A DNA stretch of 27,854 nt. It comes from a virus. Every line of letters begins with the position of its first letter. Position 1 is the first letter of the stretch. A program made the position numbers and the translations under genes. The stretch lies in the IMG/VR virus record IMGVR_UViG_3300025687_000240, positions 1 to 27,854 of that record, one strand, 5' to 3'. The notes beneath the pieces were generated by a model. The model did not search any database. It was not told the origin of the DNA and worked only from the letters and a program-made list of their open reading frames with translations. Shown here in pieces: positions 20,331-27,756 of the stretch.

Positions 20331-21272
20331 TTAAAAACCTCCAAATTGTCTTTGCTTTTCAGTAATACTATCAGCTATTTTATCAACTAATGTATTTTCT
20401 AATATACTTCCTTGAACATTTAAAGTAATATTTGTTATAGGATTATCTCTAGGCAATATACTTGATGAAATCTCACCTCTTGCAATTGCATTTCTCTCAG
20501 ATATTCTTCTTTCAATTGGACCTGTATTTATTCCTGCACTTATATTTTCAATTCCTGCTAATGTTAAAAAACTATTAATCTTATTTACTATTCCATTAAA
20601 CGCACTTGCTAAACCTAATACTAATGTATCAATAAAGTTCATAAACTTTAATTTGAAATTACCAAACGCCCTTAATAGATCAAATATACCTCTAGCAATT
20701 AATTGATTAAAAAATCTTGCAGTTTGTTCAGTACCTTTTGAGATTAAACTTTCAGTACCATTAAGACTTCCTCTAAAAATAGCAAACATTCCTGAAACTA
20801 ATTCAGAAAATTTAGCTCCTGTTTCTGATTCAATAGAATTAACTGAGTCATTAAGCATACTAAATAAATTTCCAATAAAATCTCCTAAAGCACTACCTGC
20901 CTCACCTGCAACTTCAACACCAGTACCTACTGCTTCTCCAACAGGTCCAGACATAATACTTTTTAAGTATTTAGCTAATAATGAACCTACAAATAAGAAA
21001 AGTGCCAAGAAAGGTTTTAACAACGTGAGTAATATTGGAACAAATGGTGCAACTAAAGCATTAAGTAAACCTAAAACTCCTTTTAATAAACCTCCTATAC
21101 TATCTAAACTAGAAAGTAATCCACCAACTAAACCAACTATACCAAGACCTGCTGCAGCAATACCTGCACCTGACATTCCTTTTCTAACTGGTTTGCTAGC
21201 TTCTTTCTCAGCTTTCTTTAAACTAGATTTATCATTTTTAAAGGTAATATTAACTGGTAATTCTATTGCCAA
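20331..21272 (-). CDS. Short tape-measure protein (TTG start)
   Basis: The 313-residue protein has the tape-measure layout. Its N-terminus is charged (SLKKAEKEASKPVRKGMSG). Hydrophobic, Gly-rich segments follow (GIAAAGLGIVGLVGGLLSSL, VPILLTLLKPFLALFLFVGS), then helices and a C-terminal PITNITLNVQGSILENTLVD. It sets tail length and passes DNA or protein into the host. It begins with TTG, preceded at 8 nt by GGAGG (21281-21285), which overlaps the end of the frameshift ORF. The short length implies a short tail. Confidence 0.8.
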   Translation of the reverse strand: MAIELPVNITFKNDKSSLKKAEKEASKPVRKGMSGAGIAAAGLGIVGLVGGLLSSLDSIGGLLKGVLGLLNALVAPFVPILLTLLKPFLALFLFVGSLLAKYLKSIMSGPVGEAVGTGVEVAGEAGSALGDFIGNLFSMLNDSVNSIESETGAKFSELVSGMFAIFRGSLNGTESLISKGTEQTARFFNQLIARGIFDLLRAFGNFKLKFMNFIDTLVLGLASAFNGIVNKINSFLTLAGIENISAGINTGPIERRISERNAIARGEISSSILPRDNPITNITLNVQGSILENTLVDKIADSITEKQRQFGGF

Positions 21273-21274
21273 TT

Positions 21275-21496
21275 TTATCGCCTCCTCGCATTTTGTATTT
21301 TCATTTGTCTATCTTGTTCTTTATCTATTTCTGATTTTAAATAAATCAATCTCTGAGCTAATAAATAGTCCATATCATTTAAATTAACACTGCACCCAAT
21401 TTGGAGAAGGTTATAAGTATCAAGTGCTTCAGAGGTCTCGGGACTAACTTGAGTTGACTTATTACCTTTTGCCAATGCTCTCAACTGGGCTTCTAT
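21275..21496 (-). CDS. Tail chaperone T-part, made by -1 frameshift (gpGT-like)
   Basis: This frame has no ATG start. It opens at ATA 21496, directly in the -1 frame behind an A8 run at the end of the upstream gene, and reads IEAQLRALAKGNKSTQVSPE onward. It ends just before the tape measure. A TTG at 21484 is the only near-start and has no Shine-Dalgarno. The product would therefore be the C-terminal extension (73 residues) of a 174-residue fusion. This is the classical lambda G-GT arrangement upstream of the tape measure. Confidence 0.75.
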   Translation of the reverse strand: MEAQLRALAKGNKSTQVSPETSEALDTYNLLQIGCSVNLNDMDYLLAQRLIYLKSEIDKEQDRQMKIQNARRR

Positions 21497-21798
21497 TTTT
21501 TTTCTTCAGTATTATTTGGATTAAAGTATTTAGCGTAATATTTATTATAAATTCTATCACCTTCTAAAGGATCAAGATGATCCATATTAATTCCTTTAAC
21601 ACCTTTCTCAATTGCTTCAGCAGATAAACTTTCATAATCAAAAGTCCCTTCCATAGATTTAACTCCATTTCCTTCAGGAACTATTTTATCTACTTTTAAG
21701 TATTTAGCTTTTAATTGTTTAACTAATCTAAATCCTAAAACCATTACTTCTACTTCAATCTCTTTACCTTCTATATCCTTAACTATCTCTTTATGCAT
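21493..21798 (-). CDS. Tail assembly chaperone (gpG-like)
   Basis: The 101 residues start MHKEIVKDIEGKEIEVEVMV, then FRLVKQLKAKYLKVDKIVPE and DPLEGDRIYNKYYAKYFNPN. Small helical proteins of this size lie between tail tube and tape measure in almost all siphoviruses and keep the tape measure soluble during tail assembly. It ends GAAGAAAAAAAATAG, with a slippery A-run right at the stop. Confidence 0.78.
   Translation of the reverse strand: MHKEIVKDIEGKEIEVEVMVLGFRLVKQLKAKYLKVDKIVPEGNGVKSMEGTFDYESLSAEAIEKGVKGINMDHLDPLEGDRIYNKYYAKYFNPNNTEEKK
21496..21503 (-). promoter_or_regulatory. Slippery A8 frameshift site
   Basis: The minus strand has eight A residues read as GAA GAA AAA AAA TAG in the zero frame. 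A -1 slip on A-AAA-AAA bypasses the TAG and continues as ATA GAA GCC CAG into the T-part. The stop directly at the slip site and the downstream SD-like GAGGAGG near 21280 are consistent with programmed frameshifting. Confidence 0.7.
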
Positions 21799-21799
21799 C

Positions 21800-22699
21800 T
21801 TATAAATCTCCTGTAATACTAATGTCTAAAGCTACAAAATCAGCAGTAAAGTTTTTAATACCATCCTCTGGTGTTTGTTCACTAGCTTTATTATCTAATT
21901 GACATCCAGTTAAAGTAAATACATGAGCATTATCAGTTCCTCTACTCATAGTTAATACCATAGTCCTATCTGTCTTCTCATCTTCATAGCCCATCTCATT
22001 AGTGTCTTGAACAACTAAATCAACATTACCACCAAGTACTAAATTATTTTTTATTACTCTTTGAATTAATCTCCTTGAACCTGCAGCAACACTTTCAATA
22101 CCTCTTCCTTGTCCTGCATCAATTCCCCAATCTCCAGTAATTGTCCAAGTATTAGCTTCAACAGAATTACTATTATAAGTTCCGAATATATCTAACCATG
22201 AAAATAAACTCTCTGTTGGTTGTGTATAAGAAACTGTCTCAGTTGCAACTGTTAATTTTTGACCAATATAATCCATAGAAATTGTAGCAAATCCATCCTT
22301 ACTAGCATCAATACTAATTGTAGTAAATACAATACCTGTAATTTGTGCTGTTTGTGTAAGTGAGTGTTGAGCCTTTGCAGATATACTTGTTACATCAATT
22401 GAATCTGTAATAGTATAATCTGTAGCATCTACTCTTGTACCAAAAAATAATTCTAGTAATCTTGGCAAAGCTGCCTTAGTAGGTTTTGTAACTAATGTTC
22501 CAGTTACCGAATAAAGTCCTGCTTCATTTCTAAGTGGATTATGTCCAGAACCTACTGAACCAATTTGCTCAATAGTCTCAACTTCAGTATATGAAAATGA
22601 TTCTATTGCTCCGAATTGCTCTGTAAATGTACTAGCTAAAGTACCATATGTAGATTCCTCACCAAATACTACTTCGTTTGAAACATTACTTATTGCCAT
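21800..22699 (-). CDS. Major tail tube protein
   Basis: The 299 residues follow the tail-tube pattern: a start with NEVVFGEESTYGTLASTFTE, GSGHNPLRNEAGLYSVTGTL (about 50-69), strands in the centre, and a C-terminal FTLTGCQLDNKASEQTPEDG then FVALDISITGD. It sits just before the chaperone pair. There is no sheath gene next to it, so the tail is non-contractile. The gene is 7 nt downstream of the small acidic protein gene. Confidence 0.8.
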   Translation of the reverse strand: MAISNVSNEVVFGEESTYGTLASTFTEQFGAIESFSYTEVETIEQIGSVGSGHNPLRNEAGLYSVTGTLVTKPTKAALPRLLELFFGTRVDATDYTITDSIDVTSISAKAQHSLTQTAQITGIVFTTISIDASKDGFATISMDYIGQKLTVATETVSYTQPTESLFSWLDIFGTYNSNSVEANTWTITGDWGIDAGQGRGIESVAAGSRRLIQRVIKNNLVLGGNVDLVVQDTNEMGYEDEKTDRTMVLTMSRGTDNAHVFTLTGCQLDNKASEQTPEDGIKNFTADFVALDISITGDL

Positions 22700-22706
22700 T
22701 TATTAT

Positions 22707-22916
22707 TTAATAATTATTATTTTCTTCTGTATTTTCTTCAGAATTATCTTCTTCCTTCATTGCTTTTTCTACATCAATATTCTCAGCATCAATATAATCT
22801 AAAAATACTTCTGATGGACCAGATACATTTTCTAATTGCATTAAATCATTTGCGATTGCAATAGCTTCATCTTCACTCATAGTGAATGTCATAGTTTTTA
22901 CTTCTTTTAACTCCAT
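22707..22916 (-). CDS. 69-aa acidic hypothetical protein
   Basis: A small, highly acidic protein: MELKEVKTMTFTMSEDEAIA, a helix AIANDLMQLENV, then a Glu/Asn tail NSEENTEENNN. It is the first gene of a tail operon, with a hairpin-bearing leader and a GAGG Shine-Dalgarno just upstream. The role is unknown. Confidence 0.65.
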   Translation of the reverse strand: MELKEVKTMTFTMSEDEAIAIANDLMQLENVSGPSEVFLDYIDAENIDVEKAMKEEDNSEENTEENNNY

Positions 22917-22982
22917 TTTTCCTCTTGAATCTAGAACCCACTTGGTGTTCTATTAATATTACAGAAAAAGTATTTTATAAAC
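22917..22982 (-). promoter_or_regulatory. Tail operon promoter and leader hairpin
   Basis: The minus strand has TATA box GTTTATAAAATAC (22970-22982). The predicted transcript then contains AGAACACCAAGTGGGTTCT (22936-22954), which folds into a 7-bp stem with one bulge and an AAGU loop. AAGAGGAAAAATG gives a Shine-Dalgarno next to the start at 22916. The hairpin near the 5' end could be an operator or a translational control element. Confidence 0.5.
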
Positions 22983-23342
22983 TTATTTAACTTTAGATAA
23001 TTCCTTCTTTGCAATTGATGGAACTTTCTTGGATGCACTTAAAAACATAAACTTACCTTCAAAACCTGGATGCTCTACTTTCTTAACAGGATGATTAGCA
23101 CCCTCCCAAAATAAAGCCTTCTTATTTTTAGGCACTATTGTATGAGGTCTAACTCCAAGCTCAACATATTCTGCATAGTCTAAATTAGTACCAACAACCC
23201 ATTCACCTTCAGTATTTTTAGTCACTACAATACTATTTCTTAATCTTCCAGTTTGAACAGGACAATTTACTTTAATTTCCTTTTGCACTTGTAGTGCTAT
23301 TCTTCCAATTGCTTTATCTAATTCTTTTCCACTTAAGCCCAT
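22983..23342 (-). CDS. HK97 gp10-like head-tail connector
   Basis: The 119 residues match the HK97 gp10 family, which joins the head to the tail: VQKEIKVNCPVQTGRLRNSI (18-37), VGTNLDYAEYVELGVRPHTI (about 53-72), PKNKKALFWEGAN and KVEHPGFEGKFMF. All family hallmarks are present at normal length. It overlaps the adaptor gene upstream by 10 nt. Confidence 0.92.
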   Translation of the reverse strand: MGLSGKELDKAIGRIALQVQKEIKVNCPVQTGRLRNSIVVTKNTEGEWVVGTNLDYAEYVELGVRPHTIVPKNKKALFWEGANHPVKKVEHPGFEGKFMFLSASKKVPSIAKKELSKVK

Positions 23343-23863
23343 GTTGCTACCATAACCCTACTAGTAATTACATTCATGTAATTATTAATTAAAGTATCAA
23401 AGTTTTGTACCACAGGATTATTTTGCCCATCTAAATTAATTAAATTAGTACCAATAGAAATGTTTCTTGCAGCAATATATAACTCTGCTAATTCATAAGC
23501 CGTAGGTACAGAATAAACTTTTACTTTATCTCCAACTGTAACAACTCCTTCAACAAATATTATCTCACCTAAATCTGTGTCAACAGTATAATCAGTAGTA
23601 ACTGTTTTTTCTACATCATTTACTAATACTTTTAAAACACTATTAATTGGAGCTAATGATAATGCATAAATTACTTGAGTGTTACCTACACTATTTGTAA
23701 CTACAGTAAAAAAGTCTCTTTCGTATTTCCTTTTTATCTCAGTATATAACCAATTCTGAGCTTCGTCTAAATAAGATTGAATCTCTGCATCTGTTAAATA
23801 ATTATTTCCAGAATCTAATCTTAATACTCGTCTTACGTCTGCTGGTAAGTTAAAAGTTGCCAT
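23333..23863 (-). CDS. Head-tail adaptor (gp6-like)
   Basis: The 176 residues have an N-terminal helical segment YLTDAEIQSYLDEAQNWLYT (22-41) as in phage head-tail connector proteins (HK97 gp6/SPP1 gp15), a beta insert (LKVLVNDVEKTVTTDYTVDT) and C-terminal helices AYELAELYIAARNISIG. It lies between the capsid and gp10-like genes. The family is inferred from position and the N-terminal pattern. It has a leaderless promoter. Confidence 0.72.
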   Translation of the reverse strand: MATFNLPADVRRVLRLDSGNNYLTDAEIQSYLDEAQNWLYTEIKRKYERDFFTVVTNSVGNTQVIYALSLAPINSVLKVLVNDVEKTVTTDYTVDTDLGEIIFVEGVVTVGDKVKVYSVPTAYELAELYIAARNISIGTNLINLDGQNNPVVQNFDTLINNYMNVITSRVMVATWA

Positions 23864-23884
23864 ATATAAAATTATAACAACTAG

Positions 23885-23898
23885 AATTTATATATCTA
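23885..23898 (-). promoter_or_regulatory. TATA box for the adaptor gene
   Basis: The minus strand reads AATAGATATATAAATTC, about 28 nt upstream of the ATG at 23863. It overlaps the stop of the upstream gene. Confidence 0.6.
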
Positions 23899-24129
23899 TT
23901 TATTAGATTTATCTGATTTTACTTCTTTTTTAGAAGCTACTTTTACTTTATCAAATAATTTTTTTTCTACCATTTTAAGAAAACCGTTCTCAATTGCATT
24001 AGCAATTACTTCAGAATATGGTTCTTTGTCTGGAATGTCTAAAACTTCACCTGCTTGAGAAAAATTGTACATAGGTCCTTTAGGTTCTAGAACACCCATA
24101 TTAAATGGTCTTAATGCTTCTACTTTCAT
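23896..24129 (-). CDS. 77-aa hypothetical head protein
   Basis: The protein starts MKVEALRPFNMGVLEPKGPM and ends in a Lys-rich tail KVASKKEVKSDKSNK. Its position directly after the capsid gene is where head-completion or accessory proteins occur. No family recognised. It lies 35 nt downstream of the capsid stop, beyond a terminator-like hairpin. Confidence 0.65.
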   Translation of the reverse strand: MKVEALRPFNMGVLEPKGPMYNFSQAGEVLDIPDKEPYSEVIANAIENGFLKMVEKKLFDKVKVASKKEVKSDKSNK

Positions 24130-24136
24130 TTTTTAG

Positions 24137-24166
24137 AATATTAAAAAAGTTATATTAAATAACTTT
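24137..24166 (-). terminator. Hairpin plus T-run after the capsid gene
   Basis: On the minus strand AAAGTTAT-TTAAT-ATAACTTT forms a perfect 8-bp stem (24146-24166), overlapping the capsid stop and followed by TTTTAATATT. It has the form of an intrinsic terminator, unusual in archaea, and may reduce read-through into the minor head genes. An RNA-stabilising 3' hairpin is the alternative. Confidence 0.5.
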
Positions 24167-25181
24167 ATGCTGTGTTATCTTTTAATCTAAAAACACTTTT
24201 TGGTTGTACAATTGTAACACCATAGTTTTTAGCTGCGATAACTTCTTGTGCTAGTGAACCACTAACTCTATCATTAAATACTTTAACATCAGATGCTTCA
24301 ACAAAGTATCCTGTTCTTTTAGAATCAATTAAGTAAGTATCGTTTGCTCCTACTTGGTTACTCATAATAAGTTTCATACCAAATAAGTTGATTACTTGAG
24401 GATAAATTGTTCCTGGTTGAGTTGAATTAAATCCTAAAGCAGTTTTAACATCTGTATCTTTTAATAGAACACCCCAGTTAGTTGTGTTTACTAAAATTGT
24501 ATCAACCATAGCATTGTTTGTAAATGCATCAGTAATTCCTGTAACTAAACTAGCATAAGCCAAATCAGTTGATGTACCTAAAGCTGTATAGTTTGAGTTT
24601 GAATCGTCTGATGGTGTAGCTGTTGACATAGCAGCAATAATATCTGAATCGATTTTTCTTGCAATTGCATCTCCTAATTCAATGAATTGGTCTTGGATTA
24701 AATCAACATTAGCCTGTTCAATTAATTCCATAGTGATTTTTTGAGCAGCGTAAACCCATCCTAGAGTTACAGTTTGTGAACTGTAATCAGCAGATGAAGA
24801 ATAAGTAACAGCTCCTGAATCAGGCAAAGCACTTGCAGTAACTAATGTACTTACAGGTATTTTAATAGCTGATGTTCCTCTGTTAGAAATCCTTAACCTT
24901 TTAATTACACCTTCTGCAACCAGAGTAGGCCTTAAAGCTCTCTCTACAAAATCAGCAACAACTGTAGTGTATAAACCACCGTTATTATCAGAAGTTAAAT
25001 CCTCTTTTAATGCTTGAGGGAATGCAGCAACATTCTCTTTTACTCTTTGCATATCGTCTGCAGAGTAGAAGTCTCCGTTGTTATCTCTTTCCATTGTTGT
25101 TTCAACAATGAACTTACCTAATTTTTCTACTGCTTCAGTGTTTCCACCAGAGTAGCTATCGGATGTATATGTTTTTACCAT
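24165..25181 (-). CDS. Major capsid protein, HK97 fold
   Basis: The 338 residues follow the HK97-type capsid pattern. An N-arm region has MQRVKENVAAFPQALKEDLT (44-63). A segment FVERALRPTLVAEGVIKRLR (78-97) is typical of the spine-helix entry. Then come QTVTLGWVYAAQKITMELIE (about 136-155), DAIARKIDSDIIAAM and the C-terminal SLAQEVIAAKNYGVTIVQP. It follows the prohead protease gene. It has its own TATA box about 30 nt upstream, as expected for the most abundant protein. Confidence 0.93.
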   Translation of the reverse strand: MVKTYTSDSYSGGNTEAVEKLGKFIVETTMERDNNGDFYSADDMQRVKENVAAFPQALKEDLTSDNNGGLYTTVVADFVERALRPTLVAEGVIKRLRISNRGTSAIKIPVSTLVTASALPDSGAVTYSSSADYSSQTVTLGWVYAAQKITMELIEQANVDLIQDQFIELGDAIARKIDSDIIAAMSTATPSDDSNSNYTALGTSTDLAYASLVTGITDAFTNNAMVDTILVNTTNWGVLLKDTDVKTALGFNSTQPGTIYPQVINLFGMKLIMSNQVGANDTYLIDSKRTGYFVEASDVKVFNDRVSGSLAQEVIAAKNYGVTIVQPKSVFRLKDNTA

Positions 25182-25206
25182 TTTAGATATATTATATTTG
25201 TGTTTG

Positions 25207-25222
25207 TATTATTTATATATTT
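25207..25222 (-). promoter_or_regulatory. TATA box for the capsid gene
   Basis: The minus strand reads AATAAATATATAAATAA, about 30-33 nt upstream of the capsid ATG. It lies at the stop of the protease gene. Confidence 0.6.
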
Positions 25223-26183
25223 ATTTGTTTAAATGAGCTGTTAATCTCTCACTTCTCCAGTTAGCATAATTGAATTCTTTTTTAGATTCTTCTGCAGTTG
25301 GAGCAACAGTTGACCTTTCAATTGACTCTTCAGATTTTTCTTCTAATTCAACTTTCTCTTCAGTTTTTTCTTCTTCCTCTTCCTCTGAACTTTCTTCTGT
25401 TTGTTCTTCTTCGTCTTTAGGATTAGATTCTTCTTTTTCAACTAATGTGTCAACAGTAGCCTGAAGTGTAGCAACTTTATTATCTAAATCTTCATGAGTA
25501 ATAGTATGTTCTCTTACGAAAGCATCCATCATTTCTTTTAAAGATTCTAAAGTTACAGGCTCATCTTCTGTAGGTTCTTCCTGTTCTTCCATCTTTTTTT
25601 CTTCTGGTTCTTCTACAGCTTGTTCTTTAGATAGTTTCTCTTTTAATTTGTCCACTTTTTCTTTTTTCTCAAAATTACTCATTAATGATTCGTGAGCTTG
25701 AGCAGTAGTTTCAGCAAACCCTGGAATAGTAACAGCAGATAATTCTAAAAACTCTTTTACATCAACATCAAAAGTATTACTTTCTTCATTGATCTTTGCA
25801 TTTTCATAAATACATTGAATAGAAACATTTTGAATTAAACCAGCCTTAATACCCTCCACAACTTGTTTACCTTCCTCTGTAACAGGTTTTAACTTTGCTA
25901 CATAATCAATTCCTTTTTCTGTAACAGTAATCTTTTCAACAGTACCAATAGGAACTTTATCAATCTCGTGATTGAAAAAGAAAGGTTTCCCTTCTAAAGT
26001 TTCAGCTGTTTTAATAACTGATTCTTTTCTATAAGCAAACCCATTCCTAGAAGTAGTATCAAATGGTAGTGCAAAACCTGTAAGAGTAATTCCATCTTTT
26101 TTTTCCTTAGCAGCAGTAACCTTTTCAACTTGAAAAGACTCTACTGAAAAAGATACAGTATTATGTAGTTTAGAATCTACCAT
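25221..26183 (-). CDS. Prohead protease with C-terminal scaffold-like domain
   Basis: The 320 residues begin with the HK97 U35 protease domain (about 1-165): GFALPFDTTSRNG (36-48), His72 in FFNHEID, Ser121 in NVSIQC and ELSAVTIPGFAET (147-159). A very acidic, coiled-coil-rich C-terminus follows (about 170-305, many EE and EEE runs), ending FNYANWRSERLTAHLNK. That is a scaffold/delta-domain arrangement in one polypeptide. Start 26183 is chosen because TATA box AGTATATAAAG lies 25 nt upstream of it and inside the longer reading frame (26246), which must therefore be noncoding. Confidence 0.88.
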   Translation of the reverse strand: MVDSKLHNTVSFSVESFQVEKVTAAKEKKDGITLTGFALPFDTTSRNGFAYRKESVIKTAETLEGKPFFFNHEIDKVPIGTVEKITVTEKGIDYVAKLKPVTEEGKQVVEGIKAGLIQNVSIQCIYENAKINEESNTFDVDVKEFLELSAVTIPGFAETTAQAHESLMSNFEKKEKVDKLKEKLSKEQAVEEPEEKKMEEQEEPTEDEPVTLESLKEMMDAFVREHTITHEDLDNKVATLQATVDTLVEKEESNPKDEEEQTEESSEEEEEEKTEEKVELEEKSEESIERSTVAPTAEESKKEFNYANWRSERLTAHLNK

Positions 26184-26202
26184 AATAAAATATGAAAATA
26201 TT

Positions 26203-26216
26203 TCTTTATATACTTT
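26203..26216 (-). promoter_or_regulatory. TATA box for the protease gene
   Basis: The minus strand reads AAAGTATATAAAGAAA, about 25 nt from the ATG at 26183, giving a leaderless mRNA. Confidence 0.65.
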
Positions 26217-26227
26217 ATTAAAATAAA

Positions 26228-27502
26228 TTAATTTAATTCCCTCCAAGTTATAGAACTCTCAACAGTAATATTATTAGTGATAGGAGTAACTACAAAATAA
26301 AACTCTTGTGGTGTATCATCAATACTAGAACCCAATTTTAAGGCATTAGGTACCTGATTTGCTGAAGGAAGTGAACTAGTAAAAAAACCTCCGTCAATTA
26401 AAATGCCATCTCTATTATGTATAACTGTTTTGGCTCCGTCTGCTATTTGTACTGCTGAGTTTTGGAAATCAACATAGTTTAATGTACCTGAATAAGTACC
26501 TCCTGCCCATAACTCCCATTTACAAAAATCGTTAGTCGAAGATGCAATAACTGAAATATTCTCAAGCTCAATATTAGCACCAAAATGAGTTGTTTTTAAT
26601 CTGCCTGCCATTGATATATATGAAGTTCCTGAACCTAATGCTGATAGGGATGGAGAATTATAATGTCTTAATACTCCTAATTTATTTGTACCCCCCTCAC
26701 TCATTACAGTACAACAAATATGGTCTATATCTGCTGCACCACCAGTACCGTCATTTTCTATTTCGTATCTTAGTGGTAAATTTGGAGTACTCATATAAAC
26801 AACATCCATATTATTTGTATTATTAAAATTATGACAATAATGAATAATACCATCAATAACAAAACCCATTCTCACTCTACCTACTCCAAGCCATTCATAA
26901 TCAAATATTAATATCTGAGTTTTAGTAGGGTCTATTGTGATTCCTGATGGCCCATTACCATCCATAGTATCAATATTAAAATTACTTTGAGTAACCTCTC
27001 TATCAACTGCACTTCCTGATGTAGAACTTCTAATTACTACTTTCAAAACTCCATTATCTGAAGTAAAAAATATTCCATTATTATCATCAAATTGCCCTAC
27101 GCTAGCTTTTATTCCTGTCCCACTAGTAGTTAATCTAGTAGTCATTAATATTAATTGAGATTTACCTGGCTGGTAATTAAATCTCATAAAAGTTTGTCTT
27201 ACTCTTTTACCAGCAGTATTTGCAGAAACAGCAATATTTGTGCATGCCTTTGCTTTAGTATATGTTGAAGAAGTTCCAGTACCTGATACTTCTTGGTCAT
27301 CCCAAAATAAAGGTAAATTATCGAATATTTGTTTACTATCAAATATTGTTTCAGGAGTTGAAACTCTAATCCTATCAAAAGCATCAATCATAGCACTATC
27401 TGATAAAGCAATAGGTAAACTTCCATCATGATTAATTCCTGCTACTCTTTTAGCCAAACTAGAAAATCCTACTGCAGGAATTGGCACACTCTTTCTTACC
27501 AT
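26228..27502 (-). CDS. Conserved virion structural protein (environmental phage family)
   Basis: The 424 residues carry the strongly conserved signature of a structural protein common in marine and uncultured phages: DRIRVSTPETIFDSKQIFDN (43-62), RVRQTFMRFNYQPGKSQLIL (about 100-119), FDYEWLGVGRVRMGFVIDGI (about 200-219). The fold is beta-rich, perhaps a lectin- or jelly-roll-like surface domain. The gene lies between the small upstream gene and the protease, in the head module, so it may be a capsid decoration or head fibre. The exact role is not known. Its start overlaps the stop of the preceding gene by 1 nt. Confidence 0.75.
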   Translation of the reverse strand: MVRKSVPIPAVGFSSLAKRVAGINHDGSLPIALSDSAMIDAFDRIRVSTPETIFDSKQIFDNLPLFWDDQEVSGTGTSSTYTKAKACTNIAVSANTAGKRVRQTFMRFNYQPGKSQLILMTTRLTTSGTGIKASVGQFDDNNGIFFTSDNGVLKVVIRSSTSGSAVDREVTQSNFNIDTMDGNGPSGITIDPTKTQILIFDYEWLGVGRVRMGFVIDGIIHYCHNFNNTNNMDVVYMSTPNLPLRYEIENDGTGGAADIDHICCTVMSEGGTNKLGVLRHYNSPSLSALGSGTSYISMAGRLKTTHFGANIELENISVIASSTNDFCKWELWAGGTYSGTLNYVDFQNSAVQIADGAKTVIHNRDGILIDGGFFTSSLPSANQVPNALKLGSSIDDTPQEFYFVVTPITNNITVESSITWRELN

Positions 27503-27720
27503 TATTCTATCTCCTCAATATTTAATACATCTTCAAAGTTCTGATCTAAAAATAATTCTACCTCATCTAAATTAATTATCTTTAAACTTAGTTTGTAAAT
27601 GTTATCATGATCTATATATAATTCCAAAATATCACCATCAATTTTATACATTACAGTCACATTCAGATTTACTACTAAATCTTTAAAATCTTGTAACTTC
27701 TTTAAAATAATTATTGCCAT
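27502..27720 (-). CDS. 72-aa hypothetical protein spanning the genome join
   Basis: The protein starts MAIIILKKLQDFKDLVVNLN and alternates strands and short acidic helices (GDILELYIDHDNIYKLSLKI, DEVELFLDQNFEDVLNIEE). It starts inside the terminal repeat and overlaps the virion protein gene by one base. A TATA box about 30 nt upstream supports the start. No family recognised; a small virion assembly protein is plausible. Confidence 0.7.
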   Translation of the reverse strand: MAIIILKKLQDFKDLVVNLNVTVMYKIDGDILELYIDHDNIYKLSLKIINLDEVELFLDQNFEDVLNIEEIE

Positions 27721-27742
27721 ATATAAACTAAGTAATTTATTA

Positions 27743-27755
27743 ATTTATATATTTA
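27743..27755 (-). promoter_or_regulatory. TATA box for the 72-aa gene (also at 47-59)
   Basis: The minus strand reads TAAATATATAAAT, about 28 nt upstream of the ATG at 27720. The same sequence occurs in the left repeat copy. Confidence 0.55.
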
Positions 27756-27756
27756 T

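Noticed and set aside
25270-25464. Plus-strand Ser-rich ORF
   Set aside because: It is the complement of GAA/GAG-rich codons in the scaffold-like part of the protease gene.
27199-27387. Minus-strand 62-codon ORF in another frame of the virion protein gene
   Set aside because: It is entirely inside a conserved coding sequence and has a composition typical of an out-of-frame reading.
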